The notes beneath the pieces were generated by a model that worked only from the letters and a program-made list of their open reading frames with translations, had not been told where the DNA came from and did no database searches. This document shows positions 1-7,700 of a stretch of DNA of 8,774 nucleotides, one piece after another. The stretch is taken from assembly GCA_016764115.1 (NCBI GenBank), contig JAESSM010000241.1, forward strand, positions 1 to 8,774, read 5' to 3'. The translations under genes were made by a program, and so were the position numbers. The stretch comes from Bacteroidia bacterium. Lineage in GTDB: Bacteria > Bacteroidota > Bacteroidia > JAESSM01 > NORP286. Position 1 is the first letter of the stretch; every line of letters starts with the position of its first letter.

Positions 1-1
1 A

Positions 2-211
2 GCAAATTCTGCAACTGTATCTGCAATACGTTCAGACCCCACATCTATCACTTTAACTGCATCTGATTCTGATCTTGGTTCTGGAGAATCTTTAGAATTT
101 ATAATTTTAACATCACCTTTTGGAGGCTCACTTGATTATACTGGAATAGTTCCAAATGAATTACGCCGGTTTGTTTTTGGGGGTATGCGCAGAATGTCGA
201 AGAAACAATAA
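2..211 (+). CDS. Fragment of a cadherin/Ig-like repeat protein, cut at both ends
   Basis: This frame is open from the left edge to a TAA at 209-211. Only its first part, to about position 150, resembles a protein domain. The residues ITLTASDSDLGSGESLEF followed by a proline-glycine turn (SPFGGSLDYTG) match the pattern of tandem cadherin-like/VCBS or bacterial Ig-like domains, in which a strand (itLtasDsDg) precedes a 'sLtftivt-P-nGtl' strand. Such domains occur in large secreted adhesins and in cell-surface proteins exported by Bacteroidota. After about residue 48 the reading turns into basic, non-domain sequence (ELRRFVFGGMRRMSKKQ). There the DNA switches to coding for a glycosyltransferase in the next frame. 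The fragment is therefore the tail of an unrelated gene joined here, by rearrangement or by misassembly. The domain match is by eye from under 50 residues, so confidence is moderate. Confidence 0.45.
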   Translation, partial: ANSATVSAIRSDPTSITLTASDSDLGSGESLEFIILTSPFGGSLDYTGIVPNELRRFVFGGMRRMSKKQ

Positions 212-1188
212 TGGGCGCTTTCGTTGCAGGATCGGTTTACTTCATATTACAAGCCATAACCAAAAGCAGTATCCCATTTTTAATGTTAGGAGGAATATTT
301 ATTTTTCTAAGCAGCTTTTGCAAGGGAATTCAAGGTCTTTTTCCAATCACATCCGTTTTCATTTATTGGTTAATTACCAAGAATATTTCATTAAAGAAAA
401 TGCTCTCTTTTAGTATCATACTAATTAGCATACCCACTGTTATTTATTTACTATTATTCACACATGATCCTGTAATAGCAAGTTACAACGCCTATTTCCA
501 GGACAGGTTGGTTGGAACATTTAAAACAGAAAATATGGCAACAACTACCAATAGGCTATACTTGGTCTATCGGTTATTATGCGAACTACTTCCAGCGATA
601 GCTATTTGCATTCTTATTGCCATTATTAATAATAGATATAAAACACCAAAACTTACCAACCCTAATCTTAAAATTGTTGTTTTTTTCATTTTATTGGGAT
701 TATCAGGATCCATTCCATTAATTGTAACCTTAGAACAAAGAGGGTTTTACCTTATTACTTCTATCCCTTACTTCTCGATAGGATTGGCAATGATATCCTC
801 TACTAAACTAATAGCTTTATTAGAGAAAATAAGCATAACTTCTCGTGGATTTAAGATTTTAAGAATAACCTCAATAATTCTATTAATAGTTGCACTCTCT
901 CTATCAGGTCTAATGTTAGGGAAGACGAAAAGAGATCATGATGTATTACACGATGTTTATTTAATTGGAGAGACTATTCCAAAGTTCAGCATTATTGGAG
1001 TACCTTATGAAATAAGGAGTATTTGGGCATTACAGGGCTATTTTGTAAGACATTTTAATATCGGATTAGATGCATCCGCACAAAATCACAAATATTTCAT
1101 GATTGAGAAAAAATCAATACCACCTAAGAATTATAAAGAAATGCAACTAGATTTAAAAAGGTTTAGAATTTTGGAAAAGATATATTAG
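160..1188 (+). CDS. ArnT/PMT-like membrane glycosyltransferase, N-terminal part missing
   Basis: This is the C-terminal portion of a polytopic glycosyltransferase of the GT39/GT83 (dolichyl-phosphate-mannose mannosyltransferase / ArnT) type. Such enzymes move a sugar from a polyprenyl-phosphate carrier to lipid A, protein or glycan on the outer face of the inner membrane. The frame is open from 160, just after an in-frame TGA at 157-159. Residues before the first ATG (211) already look like family sequence (ITPVCFWGYAQNVEE), so that ATG is not the true start. Counting from it, about eight hydrophobic spans follow. The family-like loop FCKGIQGLFP lies at 36-45, and EQRGFYLITSIPYFSIG at 175-191 resembles the 'qkrYYl-PslPffai' segment. 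A short soluble tail ends the protein. About 340 residues remain of a usual 500-550. The first spans and the periplasmic loop with the catalytic acidic residue are absent, so as it stands the product should be inactive. Its stop is 1 bp from the convergent Nudix stop. The family is fairly sure; substrate unknown. Confidence 0.72.
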   Translation: MTPVCFWGYAQNVEETIMGAFVAGSVYFILQAITKSSIPFLMLGGIFIFLSSFCKGIQGLFPITSVFIYWLITKNISLKKMLSFSIILISIPTVIYLLLFTHDPVIASYNAYFQDRLVGTFKTENMATTTNRLYLVYRLLCELLPAIAICILIAIINNRYKTPKLTNPNLKIVVFFILLGLSGSIPLIVTLEQRGFYLITSIPYFSIGLAMISSTKLIALLEKISITSRGFKILRITSIILLIVALSLSGLMLGKTKRDHDVLHDVYLIGETIPKFSIIGVPYEIRSIWALQGYFVRHFNIGLDASAQNHKYFMIEKKSIPPKNYKEMQLDLKRFRILEKIY

Positions 1189-1189
1189 T

Positions 1190-1792
1190 TTAAAGATAAT
1201 GAACTAACAATTCCTTAAGTGAATTATACGTATCTCCAACAATTCCTTCCAGTTCCAACTGATTCATCCATTTTACTGTAGAAATATCTTCCTCTATTTG
1301 TGGTTTCAAGTCCTCATCATCACTCCTCATCTCAAACCAATAAGTAGTTTTTAAATACTTCGTACCAACCACTTCGTATGTATGATAAGTAGGAATTAAT
1401 TCTTTAACAATTTCTAAAGATTCAATACCACATTCTTCTTTTACTTCACGAATTGCTGTTTCTTCTGTTGATTCTTCCTGCTCCACTTTGCCTTTTGGAA
1501 GATCCCACATTCCTCTCCTGAATATCATTAAAGTTTCACCGTTTGAGTTCTTGACAATTCCACCTGCTGCATCTATTAATTCAAACTGGGTTCTTACTGA
1601 ATTTAACATATCATCTAACCGTTCACTCTTTAATACAGCTGAATCAATCAGCCCTTTTTCTAATTCAGACACTACCTCATTTATGGTTTGAATATTAGGA
1701 TTCTCGTAAATATTAGTTGAAACTTCATCGCACTCAACATCACTAAAATCAAGTAAAATAAGTGGATTATTGTTGATATAAATTTTATACAT
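1190..1792 (-). CDS. Nudix hydrolase with N-terminal extension
   Basis: A 200-residue cytoplasmic Nudix-family pyrophosphohydrolase, which would cleave a nucleoside diphosphate linked to some moiety X. The Nudix box is perfect: G101-x5-E107-x7-R115-E116-V-x-E119-E120-x-G122-I, with the R-E-x-x-E-E core that binds Mg2+. It is preceded by AGGIV (76-80) and by a strand and turn ending in FRRGMWDLPKGK (91-102), as in this fold. The first 70 or so residues precede the Nudix fold; from memory, similar extended proteins are common in Bacteroidota. The start at 1792 (MYKIYINNN) was chosen because it gives this expected N terminus. An upstream in-frame ATG at 1870 would add 26 residues lying inside pyrE and is unlikely. 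A possible promoter -7 box, TAGCTTTG on the minus strand (1863-1856), would give a leader of about 60 nt running antisense to pyrE. The substrate cannot be read from sequence. The gene is divergent from pyrE and convergent with the glycosyltransferase. Confidence 0.92.
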   Translation of the reverse strand: MYKIYINNNPLILLDFSDVECDEVSTNIYENPNIQTINEVVSELEKGLIDSAVLKSERLDDMLNSVRTQFELIDAAGGIVKNSNGETLMIFRRGMWDLPKGKVEQEESTEETAIREVKEECGIESLEIVKELIPTYHTYEVVGTKYLKTTYWFEMRSDDEDLKPQIEEDISTVKWMNQLELEGIVGDTYNSLKELLVHYL

Positions 1793-1795
1793 TTG
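1788..1795 (+). promoter_or_regulatory. Possible pyrE promoter -7 element (TACATTTG)
   Basis: TACATTTG matches the Bacteroidota -7 consensus TAnnTTTG exactly. It overlaps the start codon of the Nudix gene (1790-1792 on the other strand) and ends 4 bp before the pyrE ATG. The nearest upstream TTG (1770-1772) is only 15 bp away, shorter than the usual 17-23, so the -33 element is poor. If used, transcription would start at or next to the pyrE ATG and give a leaderless message. A 13-bp AT-only dyad (TATAAA-T-TTTATA, 1777-1789) lies over the spacer. This is inference from a short motif. Confidence 0.3.
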
Positions 1796-1799
1796 CCTA

Positions 1800-2471
1800 A
1801 TGATTGAAGCAAAAGAGGATACAGCCCTAAAAATAGCAGAATATCTATTACAAATCAAAGCTATAATCATTCGGCCAAATGAACCATTTACCTGGGCCTC
1901 AGGATGGAAATCTCCAATCTATTGCGATAACAGAAAAGCACTTTCCCACCCGGCTATTAGAACCCATATACGCCAAAAACTTGGTGAAGCAATCACTTCA
2001 GAATTTGGCAATATAGATGCAATTGTGGGTATTGCTACAGCCGGAATTGCCCAGGGAGTATTGGTAGCAGAAGAATTAGGCTTACCTTTCGCTTATGTAA
2101 GGCCAAAACCAAAAGAACATGGCCTTAAAAATCAAATTGAAGGTGATATTCAGCCAGGTTCCTCGGTTGCAGTTATAGAAGATTTGGTTTCTACAGGTGG
2201 AAGCAGCTTGAAAGCTATTGCAGCATTGAAAGATAACAACTGCGATGTAAAAGGACTAGTTACCATCTTCAGTTATAATTTCAAGATCGCTAAACAAAAT
2301 TTCAAAGATGCCAAATGCAGATTCGTGTCATTATGCGATTACGATACTTTAATCAAACAAGCAAAAAACAGCGGCTTTATTGATAAAATCGACATTAAGA
2401 CATTAAAGGCTTGGCGCGATGATCCGGAAAATTGGGGGCAAGAAATTAGTACTACCAGTGTCTCTCCCTGA
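1800..2471 (+). CDS. pyrE: Orotate phosphoribosyltransferase
   Basis: PyrE converts orotate plus PRPP to orotidine 5'-monophosphate, the fifth step of de novo pyrimidine synthesis, in the cytoplasm as a dimer. The 223-residue length is normal. The N-terminal substrate region reads FTWASGWKSPIYCDNR (30-45), typical of the Bacteroidota form. The flexible catalytic loop is RPKPKEHG (101-108); R101, K105 and H107 align with R99, K103 and H105 of the E. coli enzyme. The PRPP-binding motif is VIEDLVSTGGS (125-135), with the E-D acidic pair binding the ribose hydroxyls. The protein ends with a WRDDPENWGQ segment plus a short tail. The ATG at 1800 gives the expected N terminus (MIEAKEDTALKIAEYLLQ) and sits only 7 bp from the divergent Nudix start, so there is no room for a conventional leader. 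No PyrR-type attenuator is visible. Identification is very secure. Confidence 0.97.
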   Translation: MIEAKEDTALKIAEYLLQIKAIIIRPNEPFTWASGWKSPIYCDNRKALSHPAIRTHIRQKLGEAITSEFGNIDAIVGIATAGIAQGVLVAEELGLPFAYVRPKPKEHGLKNQIEGDIQPGSSVAVIEDLVSTGGSSLKAIAALKDNNCDVKGLVTIFSYNFKIAKQNFKDAKCRFVSLCDYDTLIKQAKNSGFIDKIDIKTLKAWRDDPENWGQEISTTSVSP

Positions 2472-2573
2472 TTCAGCAAAAGCAATATTCTATTTTCAAC
2501 TCACGTTTTTATTAAGTTCATCTCTAACAAAACAGTTGGTCTTTAATTAGTATTTTAGAGGCACTTACAGATC

Positions 2574-4712
2574 ATGCAAAGCCTATTAAACATAGTCATT
2601 TCATTTGAAGATTATTCTCTATGGTTCATTTCGCTTTGCATCTTTCTAGGATCTTTATACTCACTTATTTTATATAGAAAATCAAAAGTATTCTCTGAGT
2701 CTCCAAAATGGATTACACTTTTTCTATCAATAATTAGAGCAGCAACAATTACCATATTAGCTATACTACTTTTAAATCCATTAATCACATCATTAATAAG
2801 ACATCTTGAAAAACCAATAATTATCTTTGCCCAAGATGAATCTGAATCAATCACCATTGCATCATCCACTTTCTACCAAATAGGAGATTCATCAAATTTT
2901 AGAATTAGATACCCTCAACAGGTAAATACTCTACTTGAAAAACTTTCAGAAGACTATGAGATCCGGACATACCAATTTGGAAGTAATCTTAAGCTAAATA
3001 CTAAATTTACATTTAAGGAAAAGCAAACAGATATATCCGCCCTTTTCAAGGATATTGAGTCAAGGTATGATAATAGAAATATTGGAGCTATCATAATTTC
3101 CAGTGACGGGCTGTATAACAAAGGCATTAATCCTATTTACGCTTCACAAAAGATCAATGCTCCTATCTATACCATTGCCATGGGAGATACAACAATTCAA
3201 AAAGACTTAAAAATCACAAAAGTCAGAAACAATGAATTAACATTTTTAGGGAATAACTTTCCAATTGAAATTTCCATAAATGCAGATCAATGCCAGGGAG
3301 ATAAAACGCTTCTTAAGATCATTCATAATGATAGATCAATATTTCAAAAAGAGTTACAGATTAATAAGAATGCATTCTCTACCACCATATCAACCACTCT
3401 AAAAGCTATCCAGAAAGGTGTACAGCACTATAAACTACAACTTTCATCCATAGAAGGAGAGATAAGCTATCAAAATAACATTAAGGATATTTTTATTGAT
3501 GTTATTGATTCCAGGCAGAAAATACTGCTACTGGCCAATGCTCCTCACCCAGACTTGTCAGTTTTAAAAAATGCGTTGGAACAAAATCAAAATTATGAAG
3601 TACAAACTATCTTAATTAAACAATTTTCAAACAATTCTTTAAATATTGATAAATACAATTTGGCAATCCTTCATCAATTACCTTCTAAAAAATACAATAT
3701 TCAATCTTTCATTAACGCACTTAAAGAAAAAGAAATCCCTACTCTTTACATCATCGGTACACAAAGCTGGTTATCTTCATTTAATAACCTAAAATTGGGT
3801 ATGCAAATAAATCATAGCCGCAACAGATACAATGAGATTCAAGCGACTATTAATACAGAATTTGATGCTTTTACATTGAGTGAAGATCTAAAATTAAGAG
3901 TGATCGATTTCCCTCCTTTGATAGCGCCATTTGGTAACTACCTCGTGAACAATCTCGACAATACATTATTATATCAAAAAATTGGAAATGTTAATTCCAG
4001 TTATCCACTGTTGACTTTTTTAGACAGAGGAAGCTATAAAATAGGGATACTTGCTGGTGAAGGTATTTGGAAATGGAAATTACAGGAATATGCCCAATAT
4101 CAAAACCACAATTCTACCAACGAATTGATTACTAAGACTGTTCAATATCTTGCAACAAAATCCGACAAAAGGCAATTTAGATTGGTTAACACCAAAAGTA
4201 CTTTCCTTGAAAATGAAGTAATCAAATTTGGGGCAGAAGTTTATAATGACAGCTATGAATTAATAACAGATCCTGAAATAAGTATAAAGTTTACCGATGC
4301 AAAGGGAAAGTCTTTTCCATATACTTTCAACAAAACATCAAATAGCTACACATTGGAGGCAAGTCTTTTTAAATCAGGCACTTATCAATACGAAACGCAA
4401 GTTCAAATTGGAAAAGAGCTTCATCAATTAAATGGCACTTTTACAGTAAAACCCATACAAATTGAATCTCAGTCTACGGTTGCTAATCATCAATTACTTT
4501 ATAACTTGGCAAAAAGTCATGGTGGAGAAATAATTTATCCGACCCAAATTGAAAGTCTTCCTGAACTGATCAATCAAAGAGAAGACATGCAAGCAGTATC
4601 TTATACAACAAAAAAATCACAGGCTATTATCAATTTACCTGGAATTCTAATTCTTTTAATCCTGCTTTTGGCTGTTGAATGGTTCGTTAGAAAACGAGAA
4701 GGAGGAATTTAA
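2574..4712 (+). CDS. Membrane-anchored VWA-domain protein with GATase-like and Ig-like regions
   Basis: A 712-residue protein of unknown function, resembling a family of about 700 residues annotated as 'VWA domain-containing' in Bacteroidota. Two N-terminal membrane spans (about 15-34 and 47-73) are followed by a von Willebrand A domain (about 82-205). The metal-ion (MIDAS) residues are visible: DESES (88-92, pattern DxSxS), a candidate T152, and D178 in IIISSDG. Next come a beta-rich linker (about 210-312), a Rossmann-like region resembling class I glutamine amidotransferase folds (about 315-510, ending in GEGIWKWKLQEY at 495-506) and an Ig-like strand region (about 535-627). A C-terminal span (688-705) is followed by the basic tail VRKREGGI. 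I see no Cys-His-Glu triad, so amidotransferase activity is unlikely. The bulk should lie on one side of the inner membrane. The layout recalls BatA-like proteins, but no BatA/BatB/MoxR genes are beside it. It starts 102 bp after pyrE with no clear terminator or promoter between. The function remains unknown. Confidence 0.85.
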   Translation: MQSLLNIVISFEDYSLWFISLCIFLGSLYSLILYRKSKVFSESPKWITLFLSIIRAATITILAILLLNPLITSLIRHLEKPIIIFAQDESESITIASSTFYQIGDSSNFRIRYPQQVNTLLEKLSEDYEIRTYQFGSNLKLNTKFTFKEKQTDISALFKDIESRYDNRNIGAIIISSDGLYNKGINPIYASQKINAPIYTIAMGDTTIQKDLKITKVRNNELTFLGNNFPIEISINADQCQGDKTLLKIIHNDRSIFQKELQINKNAFSTTISTTLKAIQKGVQHYKLQLSSIEGEISYQNNIKDIFIDVIDSRQKILLLANAPHPDLSVLKNALEQNQNYEVQTILIKQFSNNSLNIDKYNLAILHQLPSKKYNIQSFINALKEKEIPTLYIIGTQSWLSSFNNLKLGMQINHSRNRYNEIQATINTEFDAFTLSEDLKLRVIDFPPLIAPFGNYLVNNLDNTLLYQKIGNVNSSYPLLTFLDRGSYKIGILAGEGIWKWKLQEYAQYQNHNSTNELITKTVQYLATKSDKRQFRLVNTKSTFLENEVIKFGAEVYNDSYELITDPEISIKFTDAKGKSFPYTFNKTSNSYTLEASLFKSGTYQYETQVQIGKELHQLNGTFTVKPIQIESQSTVANHQLLYNLAKSHGGEIIYPTQIESLPELINQREDMQAVSYTTKKSQAIINLPGILILLILLLAVEWFVRKREGGI

Positions 4713-4715
4713 CAA

Positions 4716-4746
4716 TTTGCATTATTATTTAATCTGATTAAATTTC
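4716..4746 (+). promoter_or_regulatory. Putative promoter of the sensor phosphatase gene
   Basis: TTTG at 4716-4719, then 19 bp, then TAAATTTC at 4739-4746. This fits the Bacteroidota pattern (TTTG / TAnnTTTG, spacing about 19) with one mismatch in the last base. Transcription would begin around 4751-4755, about 25-30 nt before the GTG start at 4781. It suggests that the gene has its own promoter and does not depend only on read-through from the VWA gene. Inferred from motif and position only. Confidence 0.4.
4727..4743. promoter_or_regulatory. Perfect 17-bp dyad, candidate operator
   Basis: ATTTAATC (4727-4734), one central T, then GATTAAAT (4736-4743): both 8-bp arms match perfectly. With a one-base centre it cannot form a useful RNA hairpin, so a binding site for a dimeric DNA-binding protein is the more natural reading. 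It covers the spacer and the first five bases of the putative -7 box, a position where binding would block RNA polymerase. The AT-rich content makes chance dyads more likely, so confidence is limited. Confidence 0.35.
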
Positions 4747-4780
4747 GGGTAAAAGCATTTCTACAATTTTAACATCCCAA

Positions 4781-7700
4781 GTGACCTTCAATTCAAATCA
4801 AATTTTGCGCGGTTACCTGTTCGTTTTTCTGTTTCTTATTTGTTCTACTAAAATATTTGGGCAAACAGGCATTCCTTATTTAAAAAACTACACGTCAAAG
4901 GAATATGATGCTGCGGCTCAAAATTGGTCAATTGTGCAGGATCATAGAGGGGTGATCTATATTGGAAATAACTTCGGCATATTAGAGTATGATGGAACCA
5001 ACTGGAATCTAATACCAGTAAACAACGAATCTTTGGTCAGATCACTTAGTATTGACAAAAACGGAATAATTTACATTGGAGCACAAGATGAATTCGGCTT
5101 TTTACTACCTGACTCCGCAGGTTCTTTAAACTATCATTCCTTGATTCATCACATTGATTCATCATACAACTCACTTGGAGATATCTGGCAAACTCACGTG
5201 CTCGAGAACAATGTTTACTTTCAATCCTCTGATTATATTTTTAAATGGGATGGTGCAAAGATAAAATCGTGGAGATCTGAAACATCTTTCCATATTCTTT
5301 TTAATGTAAACAATCAGCTTTTTATCAGACAAAAAGGTATTGGTTTAATGCACCTAACTGGTGATGAATTACAACTTATAAAAAACGGAGAAAGGTTCGC
5401 AGATAATGCTATTTATACTATGCTCCCATACAATGAAGCGTCTATATTAATGGGGACCAGAGATGAAGGATTGTTATTATTAGAAACAGACGAGAAAAAA
5501 AACCAGTTTACAATCAATAAGTTTCCGAATCAGATAGAAGAACTCTTAACACAGAATATCATATATAATGGAACTCAAATTAGTACTAATGAATATGCCT
5601 TTGGTACTATAAACGGAGGCATGATAGTTATGGATAAGGAAGGAAAGTTCCTTTATCAAGTTGATAAGAATTCAGGCCTTCAAGACAATACAGCCTGGGC
5701 AATTTGCAACGATAAAGAGAAGGGAGTTTGGTTAGCGTTAAATAATGGCATATCTAGAATAGAAACTAGTTCCCCACTGTCAGTGTATAACAATACCAAT
5801 GGACTTGAAGGAACCGTTGAAGCCATTAGTGGTCATGACAATAAATTATATGCTGCTACTCACCTTGGCGTATATTACTTAGAACAAGATAAAGACAGAA
5901 CTTCTTATTTAAATCCGACCTTTCAAAAAATAGAGAGTATTAATGAACAATGCTGGCATTTACTTCCGTTGCATTTAAAAGAATACCATTCCATTTTGGT
6001 TGCAAACAATAACGGTATTTATGAAATACAAAACGAAACATCCAAACTAATACTTCCCTGTAATCCAACATACTTATACCAATCCAAAAGTGACAGCACC
6101 AGGGTTTTCATTGGTCTCTTAGACGGAATTGCCTCTATTAAATTTCAGAATAACAAATGGATAAAAGAAGGCAATCTGGGTGAATTGAGCGATGAAATAG
6201 CCACCATCACAGAAGATAAAAACCGAAACCTATGGCTTGGAACATATACAAACGGTGTTTATAAGTTACCACTTCAAGATGTTTATGATCCACTAACCAT
6301 TCAATACACGCATTACGATTCATCATACGGGGTTCCAGATGGATGGGTTTTCACCTATAATGCCTTAAATAGGATAGTATTTGCAACAACTTACGGTTTA
6401 TATAAACAGGTTACAGTTGATGACATAGTCAATTTTCAGCCTGACAAAAGCCTTGGACTTAAATTTACTGATGGATCAAGAGGTATCCATCGGTTACTGG
6501 AAAATGATAGCAAAGAGGTGTGGATGTTTACTACTTCTGCTCAAAGAACTGAAATCGGTTATGCTGAAAGAAGTGATGAAAGTTTACTTAACTGGATCTC
6601 TACTCCATTCTTAAGAATGCCGAAACAATTTATTCAGTCGATCTACACCGACAAGAATAATTTTACATGGATTGGGGGAACAGAAGGACTTGTAATGTAT
6701 AACCCCAATAAGAACTATAATTATGAAACCGCTTATAATGCTTTAATAAGGCGGGTTTCCCTTGATAAAGATTCAGTAATTTTTTCAGGTACATTTCATA
6801 CTAATGGAGTTGTCAGTGTTAAACAGCCCAATGCTTTTATTCCAAAGTTGCCTTTTAAGCTGAATTCAATTCAATTTGAATACAGTGCTCCCTCCTTTAA
6901 TAATGAGAACACCAATGAATTTCAGTATTTCCTCAAAGGATTTGATAAGAATTGGTCAAGCTGGTCAAAAGAGCATAAGAAACAGTATACAAATTTATCT
7001 GAAGCAGATTATGAATTCTACATTAAAGCCAGGAATGTATACAACCATATTAGTAAAGAAGCAAAATATGAATTTACCATTTTACCTCCCTGGTACAGAA
7101 CCCTTTGGGCCTACATTGCTTACTTCATTTTTTCTATAGGATTCATATACATAATACTTCAATTGTACTTTAGAAAGCTTCGGGCAGAAAATGCACGATT
7201 GGAAAGAATTGTTGATGAAAGGACCAAAGAGATCAGGAAGCAAAAGGATCAAATAGAGAAGAAGAATGTTGATCTTGGTGAGGCTTACAAGGAAATTGAG
7301 GAAAAAAATAAAGATATTACTGATAGTATAAATTATGCTCAAAAAATTCAGGAAGCCATTTTGCCGGATCATGAATTTCTTACAGAAATTTTACCTGAGT
7401 ATTTCATATTATTTAAACCAAGAGACATTGTCAGTGGTGACTTTTACTGGTCAGCTTTTAAAAACCCCTACTCTAATTGGGACAATGAAGAAATAATTAT
7501 CGCTGCTTGTGACTGTACTGGGCACGGAGTTCCCGGAGCCTTTATGAGCATGATAGGAAAATCATTATTAGATAAAATTGTTCTTGAAAACAAAGTACTA
7601 GAACCGGATAAAATCTTGAATAATTTACATGATGGAGTTCGGTTTGCCCTTAAACAAGAGCGTGAAGATTCATCATCAAGAGATGGAATGGATTTAGCCT

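Noticed and set aside
156..413. Open frame of 85 residues starting MNYAGLFLG
   Set aside because: It overlaps the glycosyltransferase in another frame, has no domain character and contains basic, low-quality sequence. The overlapping frame gives clear membrane spans.
1488..1691. 67-residue plus-strand open frame
   Set aside because: It is the antisense shadow of the Nudix gene, including the reverse of its Nudix-box region.
1793..1870. 26-residue N-terminal extension of the Nudix protein from the ATG at 1870
   Set aside because: It lies wholly inside the pyrE coding region on the other strand and does not look like the family N terminus, while MYKIYINNN at 1792 does.
2472..2573. Promoter or terminator between pyrE and the VWA gene
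   Set aside because: TTG at 2536-2538 and TATTTTAG at 2551-2558 are only 12 bp apart, too close for a Bacteroidota promoter, and no stable stem-loop with a T-run is visible.
2612..2869. 85-residue minus-strand open frame
   Set aside because: Antisense to the N-terminal membrane spans and VWA start of the 712-residue protein; no recognisable features of its own.
4495..4712. Reading the VWA/GATase protein as an active glutamine amidotransferase
   Set aside because: No conserved Cys nucleophile or His-x-Glu pair could be placed in the Rossmann-like region, so only a structural resemblance is claimed.
6876..7372. Two open frames, plus strand 6876-7139 and minus strand 7082-7372
   Set aside because: Both lie inside the Y_Y_Y, membrane-span and coiled-coil part of the sensor gene. 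Their hydrophobic look comes from out-of-frame or antisense reading of AT-rich codons.
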